Positions 43,582 to 52,999 of a DNA stretch of 64,000 nucleotides are shown piece after piece. Location of the stretch: NCBI RefSeq assembly GCF_000702885.1, contig NZ_JNKO01000005.1, positions 163,666-227,665 on the forward strand, given 5' to 3'. The stretch is from Oribacterium sp. P6A1. GTDB taxonomy: Bacteria; Bacillota; Clostridia; Lachnospirales; Lachnospiraceae. The stretch's first letter is position 1. Every line of letters starts with the position of its first letter. A program made the position numbers and the translations under genes. Below the pieces are notes generated by a model, which ran no database searches, was not told where the DNA came from, and saw only the letters and a list, made by a program, of their open reading frames with translations.

Positions 43582-44592
43582 TTACTTTTCAAAACTTGAT
43601 TTGTCAGGAAGAATACACTCAAACGCATCTATAAGTTTTGATTGTATCATTCTGAAATCAAGCGTATCTATACTATCATTAAGACATACGGTTTTTCCTG
43701 TTTGATTCCTGATATATTCACCTGCACCATCTTCTATTCCGAGTTCAAATTTTTTACCCCATTTAGGAGACCTGGGAAAAAACTGCCCTTTACATATATA
43801 CCAGTCTTTGATAAGCCAATGATTTATATCATTAATACTCCTGAATCTGTTTGAACTTCTTTTTCTCATTTCTTCAGGCTCTGCTTCCCATACTTCTTCA
43901 AAAATACTTTTTAGATGAGAAGCCGGTAAATGCATATCTCTAAAATCAGAAAAATATACAAACGGCAGCAATGCTATATTTCTTATTATATCCTTACCAT
44001 ACCTAATGGAAAAAAACTTGTTCTTATTCTTCAGTAATACCTCTTTTTTTGAAAAATGCTTATTTATAATTGCATTGTTATTAATGAGTATATGCGGAAA
44101 AACATCATTGATATTTTGTGAAGAAATCACACCCAAAAGAGCCGATTCACATGGTAATCCGTCAACGAAAAAATCTTTTGGATGTGTTGGCTTGATGATA
44201 AAGATATCATCATTAAAAAGCACAAAATGTTCAGAGAGTTCCTTAATATTATGCAAATGCATTTCAATTACGTTTGAATTAAAGGTTGGCAAAATATCTT
44301 TTGGAATATACTCATCGTGAGTAACTAATGATAATCTTGGATTAGATAAATCAATCCAATCAGGACATTGTCCACAAGTTACAAGAAAAATATGATTAAC
44401 CCATGGCGCAAATTCTTCGACACCTCTAAACCAGTATTTCAATAATCCCATATCTCTGAATCTATTCGCTGTTGCAGAATTATCATGCTGATCAGTATCA
44501 TATTTTTCTTTTTCCTCTAACCATTTCGGATCATTTCCATCCACCCACGTTAAAACAAAATCAATTTTTTCAGATGCTTCTATCTTGGACAA
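43582..44592 (-). CDS. Stealth-family sugar-phosphate transferase (capsular polysaccharide phosphotransferase)
   Basis: About 336 aa with the four Stealth blocks: CR1 IDFVLTWVDGNDPKW; CR2 NRFRDMGLLKYWFRGVEEFA to HDEYIPKDILPTFNSNVIE; CR3 LPASHLKSIFEEV-type region; CR4 near the C-terminus (KKFELGIEDG). Stealth proteins move hexose-1-phosphate onto a growing glycan, giving phosphodiester-linked polymers. No ATG is available. I prefer a TTG at 44592 with GAGGGAGATATTGAA upstream; a TTG ten codons earlier is possible. It follows the DUF6625 gene closely. A decayed second copy of CR2 lies at 46688-46822. Confidence 0.9.
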   Translation of the reverse strand: MSKIEASEKIDFVLTWVDGNDPKWLEEKEKYDTDQHDNSATANRFRDMGLLKYWFRGVEEFAPWVNHIFLVTCGQCPDWIDLSNPRLSLVTHDEYIPKDILPTFNSNVIEMHLHNIKELSEHFVLFNDDIFIIKPTHPKDFFVDGLPCESALLGVISSQNINDVFPHILINNNAIINKHFSKKEVLLKNKNKFFSIRYGKDIIRNIALLPFVYFSDFRDMHLPASHLKSIFEEVWEAEPEEMRKRSSNRFRSINDINHWLIKDWYICKGQFFPRSPKWGKKFELGIEDGAGEYIRNQTGKTVCLNDSIDTLDFRMIQSKLIDAFECILPDKSSFEK

Positions 44593-44605
44593 TTCAATAT
44601 CTCCC

Positions 44606-45589
44606 TCATTTTGATTCTGCAATCAATTTATCCCGATATTCCTTAACCTGCTTCCTTCTGGAATTTAACTGAATAATCTTAATTATCGAGTATCTCTTTA
44701 GTTGAGTTTTTAACCTTTTAACAAGCCATAAATAACGATACAGCCTTCCACCTGATGTATAGTCAAAAAGCTTATCTAAAGGTGTATCATCATTACAAAT
44801 TATTTTTCCCGGAACAATACTCATCTTTTTTATAGGGTTCTCAATTGTTCCTCGTATGAAATCCATTTTTCTTTTGCAAACATGAAAATATAATAATTCA
44901 TGTCTGACTCCATTATCATCGACAGAAAACAGATTACCTTGTTCCCAGATACCAATCGCCCTTCTTCCGTTACTTCCATAAAATACCGGCTTTCTTGGCT
45001 CCGCATTAATATAAACACTTCCATTATAATAGATCTTACATTTTTCACGGATCAGTTTAAGTTCCATTCCACGGTATTCATCGAAATAGCATGAATCTGT
45101 TGTTGTAAATGCTTCCTGATAATTATATTCGGGATACACTCCCTGAACTCGATATAACCTGTTCATATGCTCATTATTCTTAAATATCGAAGTATGCCCA
45201 TCAATCAAAATCTTGTCATATTCTTCAATCATTTCATCGGTAATAAACTTTTGCATATTGCCATAGACAAGATCAATATCACAATACCCCCAGCCATCGT
45301 ATCCTTTAAGGTCTTCTTTAAATATCTCACCATATGCGGGCCTGAAATCGCATAGTTTATATGGAGAAGAACATTCTATCTTAAAATCAAAGTTTTTTTG
45401 AATAATGTTGGTAAAATCCTTAAAAGGCATATGCTTAACAGTAATGTTTCCTTCACTGTTAATGTTTACGTTATCTGTAAAGAACCAGAACTCAAATTCA
45501 GGGTTATAAAGTGCCGAAGTCCACCATGCCATAAAACAATTAGGCAATTTTCCAAAATATGCTACAATAATCGCGATTCGTTTATTCAT
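44606..45589 (-). CDS. DUF6625-like glycosyltransferase-fold protein
   Basis: 327 aa. IAIIVAYFGKLPNCFMAWW at the N-terminus and WGYCDIDLVYGNM with a DxD-like acid pair suggest a GT-A type nucleotide-sugar enzyme. The family (DUF6625, from memory) is common in capsule clusters and often annotated glycosyltransferase. YKLCDFRPAYGEIF, CDFRPAYG being a hallmark, and VYINAEPRKPVFYGSNGRRA are also seen. The protein ends in a basic helix that may bind membrane. It lies directly upstream of the Stealth gene. Confidence 0.72.
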   Translation of the reverse strand: MNKRIAIIVAYFGKLPNCFMAWWTSALYNPEFEFWFFTDNVNINSEGNITVKHMPFKDFTNIIQKNFDFKIECSSPYKLCDFRPAYGEIFKEDLKGYDGWGYCDIDLVYGNMQKFITDEMIEEYDKILIDGHTSIFKNNEHMNRLYRVQGVYPEYNYQEAFTTTDSCYFDEYRGMELKLIREKCKIYYNGSVYINAEPRKPVFYGSNGRRAIGIWEQGNLFSVDDNGVRHELLYFHVCKRKMDFIRGTIENPIKKMSIVPGKIICNDDTPLDKLFDYTSGGRLYRYLWLVKRLKTQLKRYSIIKIIQLNSRRKQVKEYRDKLIAESK

Positions 45590-45635
45590 CTCTTTGTCAA
45601 CTCAAAATACAGATCTATATAATTCACATGTATTA

Positions 45636-46604
45636 CTATAAATATTTTAACCAGGGGTAGATAATCCTGAATGCAATAAATTTCAATTTCTTATTTATAT
45701 CAAAGTATTTGTATAGTTTTCTTCCCTGCGCAACAGATATATCATATAGCCTTTTTGCCTCACCTAATATGTCCAGAGTTTTAGCCCTTTTGGTGTACTT
45801 TGCTATCTCTCCACAGGCAATCCCCCACTTTTTCACAGCAAATTGATATTTATTTTGGCGGATTAATTTTTCTGCAGTTATAAGCTTTGATTCAGGAGAA
45901 CGCAAGGTATTCAAGCTAAGCTTTGACCTTGTGAGACTATTTCCAGTCATGGTCTGCCTGTTCACCAGATAATCTGTCACGTATATACCTTTACATTTTT
46001 CAAGAACATAAGCAAGTACAGCTTCATCTTCAGCACATCTGAACTCTGAGGGGAAACGAATTCCTTCCCATATTTATTTCTTATAAAGCTTCGCCCAACT
46101 TACGATAAATATGAAATATCCTCTTTTATCAAAGGATGCTGTCCAGTATTCGTCAACAGTGATAACTCTGTTTTTAACATTATCAGGCATGTGGCTGCTG
46201 CATAAGAAGCTACCGTCTTCTTTACATTTCTCAAAATCCACCACCACCATATCGACATCATTTTTACGCATGGCTTCAAGCAAAACTTTTAGACTGCCCG
46301 GAGTCATGACGTCATCATCGTCCAAAAAACATATATAATCACCGATGGCATTATCCAAACCTGTATTTCTGGCAACTGATAGACCAGCATTTTTCTGACG
46401 TATGACCCTGACATTTTCATGTAAAGCAGCGAAAGACTCACAGATTTCCTTGGAATGGTCTGTGCTTCCATCATCAATCAGAATGATTTCCGTCGAAACT
46501 TCTGTCTGATCCAGGATGCTTTTTACACATTTTTCTATAAATATTTCTCTATTATATACTGTGATAATTACTGAAATAGTCGGCTTAATCATATTTAAAA
46601 TCAT
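45636..46604 (-). pseudogene. Family 2 glycosyltransferase gene interrupted by an in-frame TAA
   Basis: Residues 1-176 form a normal GT-A domain: VIITVYNREIFIEKCVKSIL, IILIDDGSTDHSKEIC, GLSVARNTGLDNAIGDYICFL, then DDDDV. The reading ends at SWAKLYKK followed by TAA (46074-46076). The same frame continues without a break as IWEGIRFPSEFRCAEDEAVL and on to residue 322, exactly what follows KLYKKE in intact homologues. One base change (GAA to TAA) would explain it. Two separate polypeptides (46074-46604 and 45636-45980 from a GTG) could be made. I call it a recent pseudogene or a sequencing error. Confidence 0.8.
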
Positions 46605-46687
46605 CTGTTTAATTCAATTCTTCATTCTACTATTACACTATTTTTTAAGGTCACAAAATCCGACTTACAGATGTCAATCTGGCCGTC

Positions 46688-46822
46688 TTATCTTGGATTG
46701 GATAAATCAACCCATTCCGGATACTGACCTCAAGTGACAAAAAGAATATGATTCACTCATGAAGCAAATTGATCCACACCTCTAAACCAGTATTTCAGCA
46801 ATCCCATATCCATAAATCTGTT
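46688..46822 (-). pseudogene. Decayed fragment of a second Stealth gene
   Basis: Translating the minus strand gives NRFMDMGLLKYWFRGVDQF, then stop, VNHILFVT, stop, GQYPEWVDLSNPR, stop. This matches CR2 of the intact Stealth protein (NRFRDMGLLKYWFRGVEEF), with TGG, TGT and TTA codons turned into stops. Only about 45 codons remain. It begins directly beyond the stop of the GT2 gene at 46825. Confidence 0.8.
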
Positions 46823-46824
46823 GA

Positions 46825-47859
46825 TTATTTTGTTTTTTCCGTCATCATCCTTTTTATACATCCCCCAACCATCCTTATCCCTGAACAAAATGGTAAATAA
46901 CGGAAGATTATTTTCATTTTTTCAAACAAAGACATACCTGGTTTAAAAGAATTAATAATAAGTAGTTTTTTTATATTTACAATATTTTTTTCCAAATATC
47001 TTTGATCATATATTTGACGAGACTTGTTCGCCTGAATCAATCGATCGTACCAAACTAAGACCTCTGGCGTTATAACCACATCGTGATAGTATCCCGTAGA
47101 ATGCATATAATGAAAAATAACCTCTTCGTCTGTAACCTTACCCAATAAAACTGACAATAGCTTCTTCTGAGTATTTTGATCACATTTGATCTGTATATCT
47201 CTTTTTTCAACGGATATTTGTTTCTCATGTTTTCGGCGATACAGAAGAACTTTCTTTAATACATGAATTTTCCCATAGTGACTGAGTTCTTCCCACATCC
47301 CATAATCTTGGGCATAAATTAGTCTTTCATCATACGTTATATTGTTGTTACTAAGCGTTTCATGTCTGATCATTACAGTAGGATGAGCTGGCCCGGGGTT
47401 TTTAAAAAGAAGTTTAACATGATATTCTTTCATATTTTTATAACGAGGTATATATAAGTCACCAATCTTTTGACCCTCGCGATTTACAGATGCCATTCGA
47501 GAACCACATAGAACTACATCGTGGTGGTTTTCCATATAGAGAAATTCTTTTTCTAACCTTTCAGGCAATGAAATGTCATCTGCATCCATTCTTGCAATGT
47601 ATTTCCCCCTAGCCTTCTTAATGCCTATGTTTAGTGACTTAGTTATTCCTAAGTTGATTTTATTTTTAATAATGCTTACTCTATTATCTTTGATATTACT
47701 TAAATATTCATAAGATCCATTATTCGATCCGTCATCAATTATTATAAACTCAAAATCATTAAAAGTCTGATTAAGAATACTGTCAACTGCTTCCTTCAAT
47801 ACTGATATCTCTGTATTATATGTTGCCATTATTACACTAATGCTTATCTGATAATCCAT
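46825..47859 (-). CDS. Family 2 glycosyltransferase
   Basis: 344 aa. The GT-A domain is clear: SVIMATYNTEISVLKEAVDS, FEFIIIDDGSNNGSYEYL, GITKSLNIGIKKARGKYIA and the DxD site RMDADDISLPERL. The C-terminal third is basic and probably binds membrane. I start at the ATG at 47859 because GAGAGGGATCTC lies just upstream; the in-frame start eight codons earlier overlaps the previous gene's stop. Donor unknown. Confidence 0.87.
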   Translation of the reverse strand: MDYQISISVIMATYNTEISVLKEAVDSILNQTFNDFEFIIIDDGSNNGSYEYLSNIKDNRVSIIKNKINLGITKSLNIGIKKARGKYIARMDADDISLPERLEKEFLYMENHHDVVLCGSRMASVNREGQKIGDLYIPRYKNMKEYHVKLLFKNPGPAHPTVMIRHETLSNNNITYDERLIYAQDYGMWEELSHYGKIHVLKKVLLYRRKHEKQISVEKRDIQIKCDQNTQKKLLSVLLGKVTDEEVIFHYMHSTGYYHDVVITPEVLVWYDRLIQANKSRQIYDQRYLEKNIVNIKKLLIINSFKPGMSLFEKMKIIFRYLPFCSGIRMVGGCIKRMMTEKTK

Positions 47860-47879
47860 GAGATCCCTCTCCAAATATA

Positions 47880-49043
47880 TCATAAATCAAAAGTACTAAT
47901 GATCTCCCGATATATTCTTTCACAGTTGTTGGTGTCGTGAAGCGGGAAAAAGCCTTTGATTCGCTCATAATATTTCTGCTTGATCTGAAAACCGTATGAT
48001 ACATACTGTTCTATATAGGTCAGCAGTTCTGTCTCTTCATCTACGCATTCACCAAAACCCATTTGACGATAGTCAAAATATCCGTGTCCAACGTGTTTTT
48101 GGAATACTTCTTCATAATCAAATTGATAGTATAATACCGGTTTATTCATATAAGCGAAGTCAAAATTTACGCTGGAATAATCTGTTATTAACAAAGCGCA
48201 TTCTTTAAGCAGCGAGTGTACTTCATATTCTATGTTATTAGCAATTATTATTCTTTTATTTGGAGAAGAAAAAACGTCAAGAAATCTCTGTATCTTCTCG
48301 TGCGGATAAAAAATAATACTTATATCATATTTTTCAGCTATTTCTGATAATAAAGGATTATTTAAAAGCCCATTCCATCTTTCATAGTATTCACTTTGTG
48401 AAAACTCATTAATCGATTGATTCGCAAACCACCTTCGCCATGTCGGCATGATCAGTACTTTTCTTTTGATCATGAAATTATGTAATGAATCAAATCTGGC
48501 CAAACCGGTATATCGCACTTCTCCGCGGTTATAATGATAGTTCTTTGAAACAAAATCATATTCCGGTTTTGCACCACATATAAAAAGATCAAAATCAGCC
48601 CTTTCTTTATAATACATAGGTAACGCATTCGCAATAATACCATGTTGTAAAAAAATAACTTTTTGATTATTGGATTTTTTTATCTCTTGTGCGATACGTC
48701 TGTTTCCACTTGGAAAAATAATCCTATGAGCATCCAATATCACAGCTGCACTGATATATAACATCCAGTAATTAATTGAACCTATAAAAGCAATTTTCCC
48801 AACCCTCTCTATTTTGTTTATGTCAGCAGAATCACGTGTTATTACATACCACACATCAATCTCCGGGTGATGTTTTCTCAGATATAGAAACATGTGATAG
48901 CCATTATCTCGGGCATCATATCCTCGTTCGACTACAAGCCAGATTTTTTTTCCTTTGTATCTGATCTTTGATATTGGAGTAAGAATCGCAGTTATTATTT
49001 TTGCCAATATATACACAAAAACACTATCTCTGTTCTTTATCAT
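47880..49043 (-). CDS. CDP-glycerol glycerophosphotransferase-like protein (TagB/TagF family)
   Basis: 387 aa. Family marks are VVERGYDARDNGYHMFLYL, KVIFLQHGIIANALPMYYK (catalytic His), FDLFICGAKPEYDFV, FYPHEKIQRFL and CALLITDYSSVNFDFAYMNK with YYQFDYEEVF. Relatives add glycerol-phosphate or ribitol-phosphate from a CDP donor to teichoic acids or capsules. The start is the ATG at 49043 after GGAGTGCAGC. With the Stealth protein it predicts a phosphate-containing polymer. No tagD or ispD-type CDP-donor gene is in the window. Confidence 0.86.
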   Translation of the reverse strand: MIKNRDSVFVYILAKIITAILTPISKIRYKGKKIWLVVERGYDARDNGYHMFLYLRKHHPEIDVWYVITRDSADINKIERVGKIAFIGSINYWMLYISAAVILDAHRIIFPSGNRRIAQEIKKSNNQKVIFLQHGIIANALPMYYKERADFDLFICGAKPEYDFVSKNYHYNRGEVRYTGLARFDSLHNFMIKRKVLIMPTWRRWFANQSINEFSQSEYYERWNGLLNNPLLSEIAEKYDISIIFYPHEKIQRFLDVFSSPNKRIIIANNIEYEVHSLLKECALLITDYSSVNFDFAYMNKPVLYYQFDYEEVFQKHVGHGYFDYRQMGFGECVDEETELLTYIEQYVSYGFQIKQKYYERIKGFFPLHDTNNCERIYREIISTFDL

Positions 49044-49085
49044 GCTGCACTCCATTTCATAAACATTGATTTGGTCAATAATCCT

Positions 49086-50267
49086 TTAATTCAACTCATC
49101 ACTCATCTGAGCGGCAATATCTGCGTCGACGATTTCTTCTCCGGTTCTGCTCTTCAGCTGTTCCTGAGATGCCTCGGAGAGTCCATTGTTGACTTCTGCA
49201 CACATATCACAGGTGCTGCACTTGTCCAGTTCCTCCTTGGTAACTCTTCCGGCCTCCAGGTCACGGACGATCTTGTTCTCATACATACTGTATTTCTTCT
49301 TTGTCCAGAACTTAGCTTTGTGGCAGATAATCCACAGGAGCGGAACCCAGATATATTTGTGCATGGCAGGAGATACTGAGCCAATCATCCAACAGTCTCT
49401 GTCACAGCTGCGGACCTTCTTTCGAACCTTTTCTGCTTCAGGTGAATTCCAAAGCTCATCCCAGCTTTGATCATTGAGATTACCCATAACCTCTTTGTCT
49501 CTGGTTCCGTTACAAGGCATCACATCACCATAAGGATCGATAAAAAATGTGTCAAAGGACATATCACATGGCAAAAGCCTCTTCTGACCAAATATATAAT
49601 TTATGAGACCATGATTAAAGTATGCTCTGAACCACTTCTTCGGACTATTACTGGAAAGAAGCTCATTTATCAATTTCTCGAAGTTCTCTGCAACCATAAG
49701 ACGGTCTTTGATGATATTTTTGGCTTCAACAAAGTAAAAGCTGTTGTGAAGAGATGCTGTTGCAAATTCCATACCCATATCATCCGATAGTCTGTAAAGC
49801 GGAACCAGGTCCGGAGCATTCCTGTCCTGAACCGTCATGCCAAACCCCACATCCTTCATCCCCATACTCCGTAGGGTTTTAAGGGTCTGATATCCCCTTT
49901 GAAATCCATTCTCAAGACCTCTTATTTCATTATTGGTATCCTCAAGACCTTCTATAGAGATACGGATACCGACATTGGGAAACTCTTTGCAAAGATCAAC
50001 AATGCGATCTGTAAAGAAACCATTTGTAGATATAACTATCCTGTCTGATATTTTATCCAGTTCACGAACTATATCCTTGATATCAGTCCTGATAAAGGGC
50101 TCACCACCGGTCACGTTGGTAAAATACATTCTGGGAAGTTTTTTTATAGTTTCAATCGAGATCTCTTCCTCAGGCTTGCTCGGTGCCTTATATCTGTTGC
50201 ACATAGAGCAACGGGCGTTGCATCTGTAGGTTATGATCACTGTTCCGTTAAGTTTCTTCTCTCCCAT
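49086..50267 (-). CDS. Radical SAM protein with SPASM-like C-terminal region
   Basis: About 393 aa. VIITYRCNARCSMCNRY gives the CxxxCxxC iron-sulfur site (Cys16, 20, 23). NVTGGEPFIRTDIKDIV is the SAM-binding GGEP motif. DMSFDTFFIDPYGDVMPCNG and GNLNDQSWDELWNSPEAEK match SPASM-type auxiliary-cluster regions, and CSTCDMCAEVN adds more cysteines near the C-terminus. The start at 50267 has AGAGGAGATTTG upstream. It sits between glycosyltransferase genes, which is unusual. It could oxidise, epimerise or otherwise modify a sugar or lipid carrier, but the substrate is unknown. Confidence 0.86.
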   Translation of the reverse strand: MGEKKLNGTVIITYRCNARCSMCNRYKAPSKPEEEISIETIKKLPRMYFTNVTGGEPFIRTDIKDIVRELDKISDRIVISTNGFFTDRIVDLCKEFPNVGIRISIEGLEDTNNEIRGLENGFQRGYQTLKTLRSMGMKDVGFGMTVQDRNAPDLVPLYRLSDDMGMEFATASLHNSFYFVEAKNIIKDRLMVAENFEKLINELLSSNSPKKWFRAYFNHGLINYIFGQKRLLPCDMSFDTFFIDPYGDVMPCNGTRDKEVMGNLNDQSWDELWNSPEAEKVRKKVRSCDRDCWMIGSVSPAMHKYIWVPLLWIICHKAKFWTKKKYSMYENKIVRDLEAGRVTKEELDKCSTCDMCAEVNNGLSEASQEQLKSRTGEEIVDADIAAQMSDELN

Positions 50268-50333
50268 CAAATCTCCTCTGTAAAGGCATTTTTCACCTTT
50301 TATTTCTGACATACAGACACAAATCCAATCAGC

Positions 50334-51545
50334 TCAATTTCTTCCTGATCCATAGATCTTAATAAGCTTTTCAAGATACTCATCTACGGTATCAAAGCTA
50401 AGCTTACTGCATGCTTCATGCATTTTATTTACCTTTTCATCATCCTGCCATAATTCACGAATGGCTCTGCAAAGAGCCTCAATATCTCCGGACTTATACA
50501 GAAGTCCGGTTTCCCCGGCCCTTATAAGTTCAGGAATACCCCCTATATCGGCACCGATCACAGGAGTCCCGTAAAGCTGAGATTCCATAACAGAGAAGGG
50601 GCAATTTTCATACCACTCTGAAGGATATACGGATGCTTTTGCTTTCCGGATCAGTTCCGCCAGCTCTTCTCCGCTTTTAAAACCCACATTATGTATGTTG
50701 TCTATTCCATCCAACATATATTCAAGAGGTCCCTTACCTGCGAATACGAATCTGACCTCAGGCATCCTTCCTGCTGCTTCAATAATGGTTCTGATGCCTT
50801 TTTCCTCCGAATATCTTCCAAAGTAAAGGATGTAATTCTCCTTCTGAACCTCAATTCGTGGAATCTCGTCCAAAAAATTGTGAATCGCCACAGTTTTCTT
50901 CGCAAAAACCGGATTTGTGTCAAGCTTGCTCTTCATAAAACGGCTGCAGCAAATGATGGTATCTATATACCTGTATGTTCCTTTCAGATTCCAGAAATAT
51001 GCTTCCAGCGTACCGATAAAGCTTCTCGCAGAAGATCCGTGTATACACTTCCCCAGGGTGCAGTTTATAAACTTACCGCCAAGACATTTCTCACAGTTCT
51101 CATGGGTACTTGGGTTGTTGCACATATGATTCGGACAAATCAGCTGATAATCATGAGCCGTATATACAATCCTGCATTTATGCCCGGTCTTTTTTTTCCA
51201 TGCATTTATCTCCGGAATAATCGATGGCGTCAATTGATAATTAAAATTATTAAGGTGAACAACATCCGGTTGAAAATCCTCAAGAACAAATCTTATCTTC
51301 TTTCCGGCTTCCTTCGAATAAATGATCTTTAGAGGATATGTCATCTTCTCAAATTTTCCGGCATTATGGAAATCCATATCAGAAGTGTATGCATTTACCC
51401 TATTTCCGACACATCTGCCCTCATGTTCCATTCCGAAGTACTGCACTTCATGTCCTTTTGCAGCCAGCGCCTCTCCCAGCTTGAATGTATATGTTTCAGA
51501 TCCGCCGTTTGGATGGAGAAACTTATTAACAAGTAATATTTTCAT
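50334..51545 (-). CDS. Family 4 glycosyltransferase
   Basis: 403-aa GT-B enzyme. It opens KILLVNKFLHPNGGSETYTF and has YTAHDYQLICPNHMCNNPST in the acceptor domain, a cysteine-bearing stretch typical of one GT4 subgroup. YILYFGRYSEEKGIRTIIEA begins the donor domain, and YPSEWYENCPFSVMESQLYG carries the catalytic acidic pair. It is the second gene of the minus-strand cluster. Confidence 0.88.
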   Translation of the reverse strand: MKILLVNKFLHPNGGSETYTFKLGEALAAKGHEVQYFGMEHEGRCVGNRVNAYTSDMDFHNAGKFEKMTYPLKIIYSKEAGKKIRFVLEDFQPDVVHLNNFNYQLTPSIIPEINAWKKKTGHKCRIVYTAHDYQLICPNHMCNNPSTHENCEKCLGGKFINCTLGKCIHGSSARSFIGTLEAYFWNLKGTYRYIDTIICCSRFMKSKLDTNPVFAKKTVAIHNFLDEIPRIEVQKENYILYFGRYSEEKGIRTIIEAAGRMPEVRFVFAGKGPLEYMLDGIDNIHNVGFKSGEELAELIRKAKASVYPSEWYENCPFSVMESQLYGTPVIGADIGGIPELIRAGETGLLYKSGDIEALCRAIRELWQDDEKVNKMHEACSKLSFDTVDEYLEKLIKIYGSGRN

Positions 51546-51580
51546 AAATTGACCAGTTCCCTACTGCTACGATGTCGGAT

Positions 51581-52720
51581 TCAATTATCGGATGTTCTCA
51601 ATACATTAAGGATAACGTCGATATATAAACTGGTAGTAATGTCCCAATTAAACCGGCTATAGCAATAATGCATTATATCTTCATTACTTCTGAAAGCCTC
51701 CGGGTGCTCAATGCACTCAGAAAGCTTCCTGTACAGATCATCAACGTCCGACTTTTTGAAGTACTGAGCATATTCCATGCATGTCTCCTTGTTTTCCGGA
51801 ATATTGCTGACCAGACATCTGCAGCCATAACTCAATGCCTCCAAAAGTCCTATAGGCATACCCTCTACATCACTGGGAAGAACATACAAATAACAGTTGC
51901 TGTACAGCTCCGACAACATGTTCCCCTGTACAAAACCTGTCATAATGACACGTTCATCATTCTTTGCATAATCTTTTATCGCCTGAATATATTCATCTGA
52001 ATGGCTGCCTCCACCTGCTATAACCAGCTTAATATCTGTATCAAGCCGCTTATAGGCTTCAAGAAGATATAAAATCCCCTTTTCCGGCACCAATCGTCCA
52101 AGATATAGAATATATTTATTTTTTTCGAGACCGAATTTCCCGGAAATTATATCAGGCTCACAAAGCTCTGTATTACTGATTCCATTGGGAATATACATTG
52201 TATCCCTGTTATACGTATCCTTAAAATACTGCCGGAGGTTTGCTGACAAAACTATAACCTCATCAGCATATCTGGCCGCACATCGTTCTCCAAACTTAAG
52301 GAATCTTTTGGCGAATCCCCCCCATTTTGACCTTTGCCAGTCAAGTCCGTGTATAGTGGCTATGGTCCTTATACCGAAAAAATGCGGGATAGGAAGAAAT
52401 GCACATGGTCCTTCGGCATGGTAATGAATCACGTCATAATTCCCAAATAATGCAAACATAGTGGCAATAAAAGAATATACCACCGCATTCAGAGATTTTC
52501 TCTCCGGCGTTGGTACTCTTATAATCCTGATGCCTTTATACTCTTTTAGTTTTTGTTTTTCCTTATCGGCATTTTTATCGTAAACATATCCTCCGGAGCG
52601 GTTATAGACTGTTACCGAATACCCCATTTGTACCAGCCTGGTGGATAGCTCCTCAACAACTATCTCTATCCCTCCTTCGCGGGATGGGATCCTTTTATGC
52701 CCGATCATTGCTATCTTCAT
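51581..52720 (-). CDS. Family 4 glycosyltransferase, DUF1972-containing (rhamnosyl/glucosyl-transferase type)
   Basis: 379 aa. AMIGHKRIPSREGGIEIVVE is the DUF1972-type start found in CpsF/RgpA-like enzymes that often add the second sugar of a repeat unit. ATIHGLDWQRSKWGGFAKRF and IVLSANLRQYFKDTY continue the acceptor domain. ILYLGRLVPEKGILYLLEAY and LPSDVEGMPIGLLEALSYG form the donor domain. It is the first gene of the cluster. No initiating phosphoglycosyl transferase precedes it here, so that step must be encoded elsewhere. Confidence 0.87.
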   Translation of the reverse strand: MKIAMIGHKRIPSREGGIEIVVEELSTRLVQMGYSVTVYNRSGGYVYDKNADKEKQKLKEYKGIRIIRVPTPERKSLNAVVYSFIATMFALFGNYDVIHYHAEGPCAFLPIPHFFGIRTIATIHGLDWQRSKWGGFAKRFLKFGERCAARYADEVIVLSANLRQYFKDTYNRDTMYIPNGISNTELCEPDIISGKFGLEKNKYILYLGRLVPEKGILYLLEAYKRLDTDIKLVIAGGGSHSDEYIQAIKDYAKNDERVIMTGFVQGNMLSELYSNCYLYVLPSDVEGMPIGLLEALSYGCRCLVSNIPENKETCMEYAQYFKKSDVDDLYRKLSECIEHPEAFRSNEDIMHYCYSRFNWDITTSLYIDVILNVLRTSDN

Positions 52721-52767
52721 TTTTTTATTTCCTAAGATAATGCAATGGTTTTACACCATTCACAAAG

Positions 52768-52798
52768 AGTATATCCAAATGCTTCGGTATTATGTCAA
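52768..52798 (-). promoter_or_regulatory. Candidate promoter of the exopolysaccharide operon
   Basis: On the minus strand TTGACA (52793-52798) precedes TATACT (52768-52773) with a long 19-base spacer, about 50 bases before the first GT4 start. The rest of 52799-52999 is AT-rich and has only a weak AGCATAGCTGTGCT hairpin. Confidence 0.4.
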
Positions 52799-52999
52799 AT
52801 TATGCCAATGCATTCGAACGGTTTATACTAACTATTCCTCTATAATATATACATAAGTCCAGTATCGCTTCTAATATTTATGCATATTATATGCTTATAT
52901 CACAGATGTGTTCTATAGTAAACGGCACACATGTCAAGCATAGCTGTGCTCTCCGGTAAATCACACACAATCTGTCTGTTATGTCCGAATTGACATTTT

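Noticed and set aside
50691..51332. Plus-strand 213-codon open frame opposite a GT4 gene
   Set aside because: Antisense shadow with no start signal and no recognisable motif.
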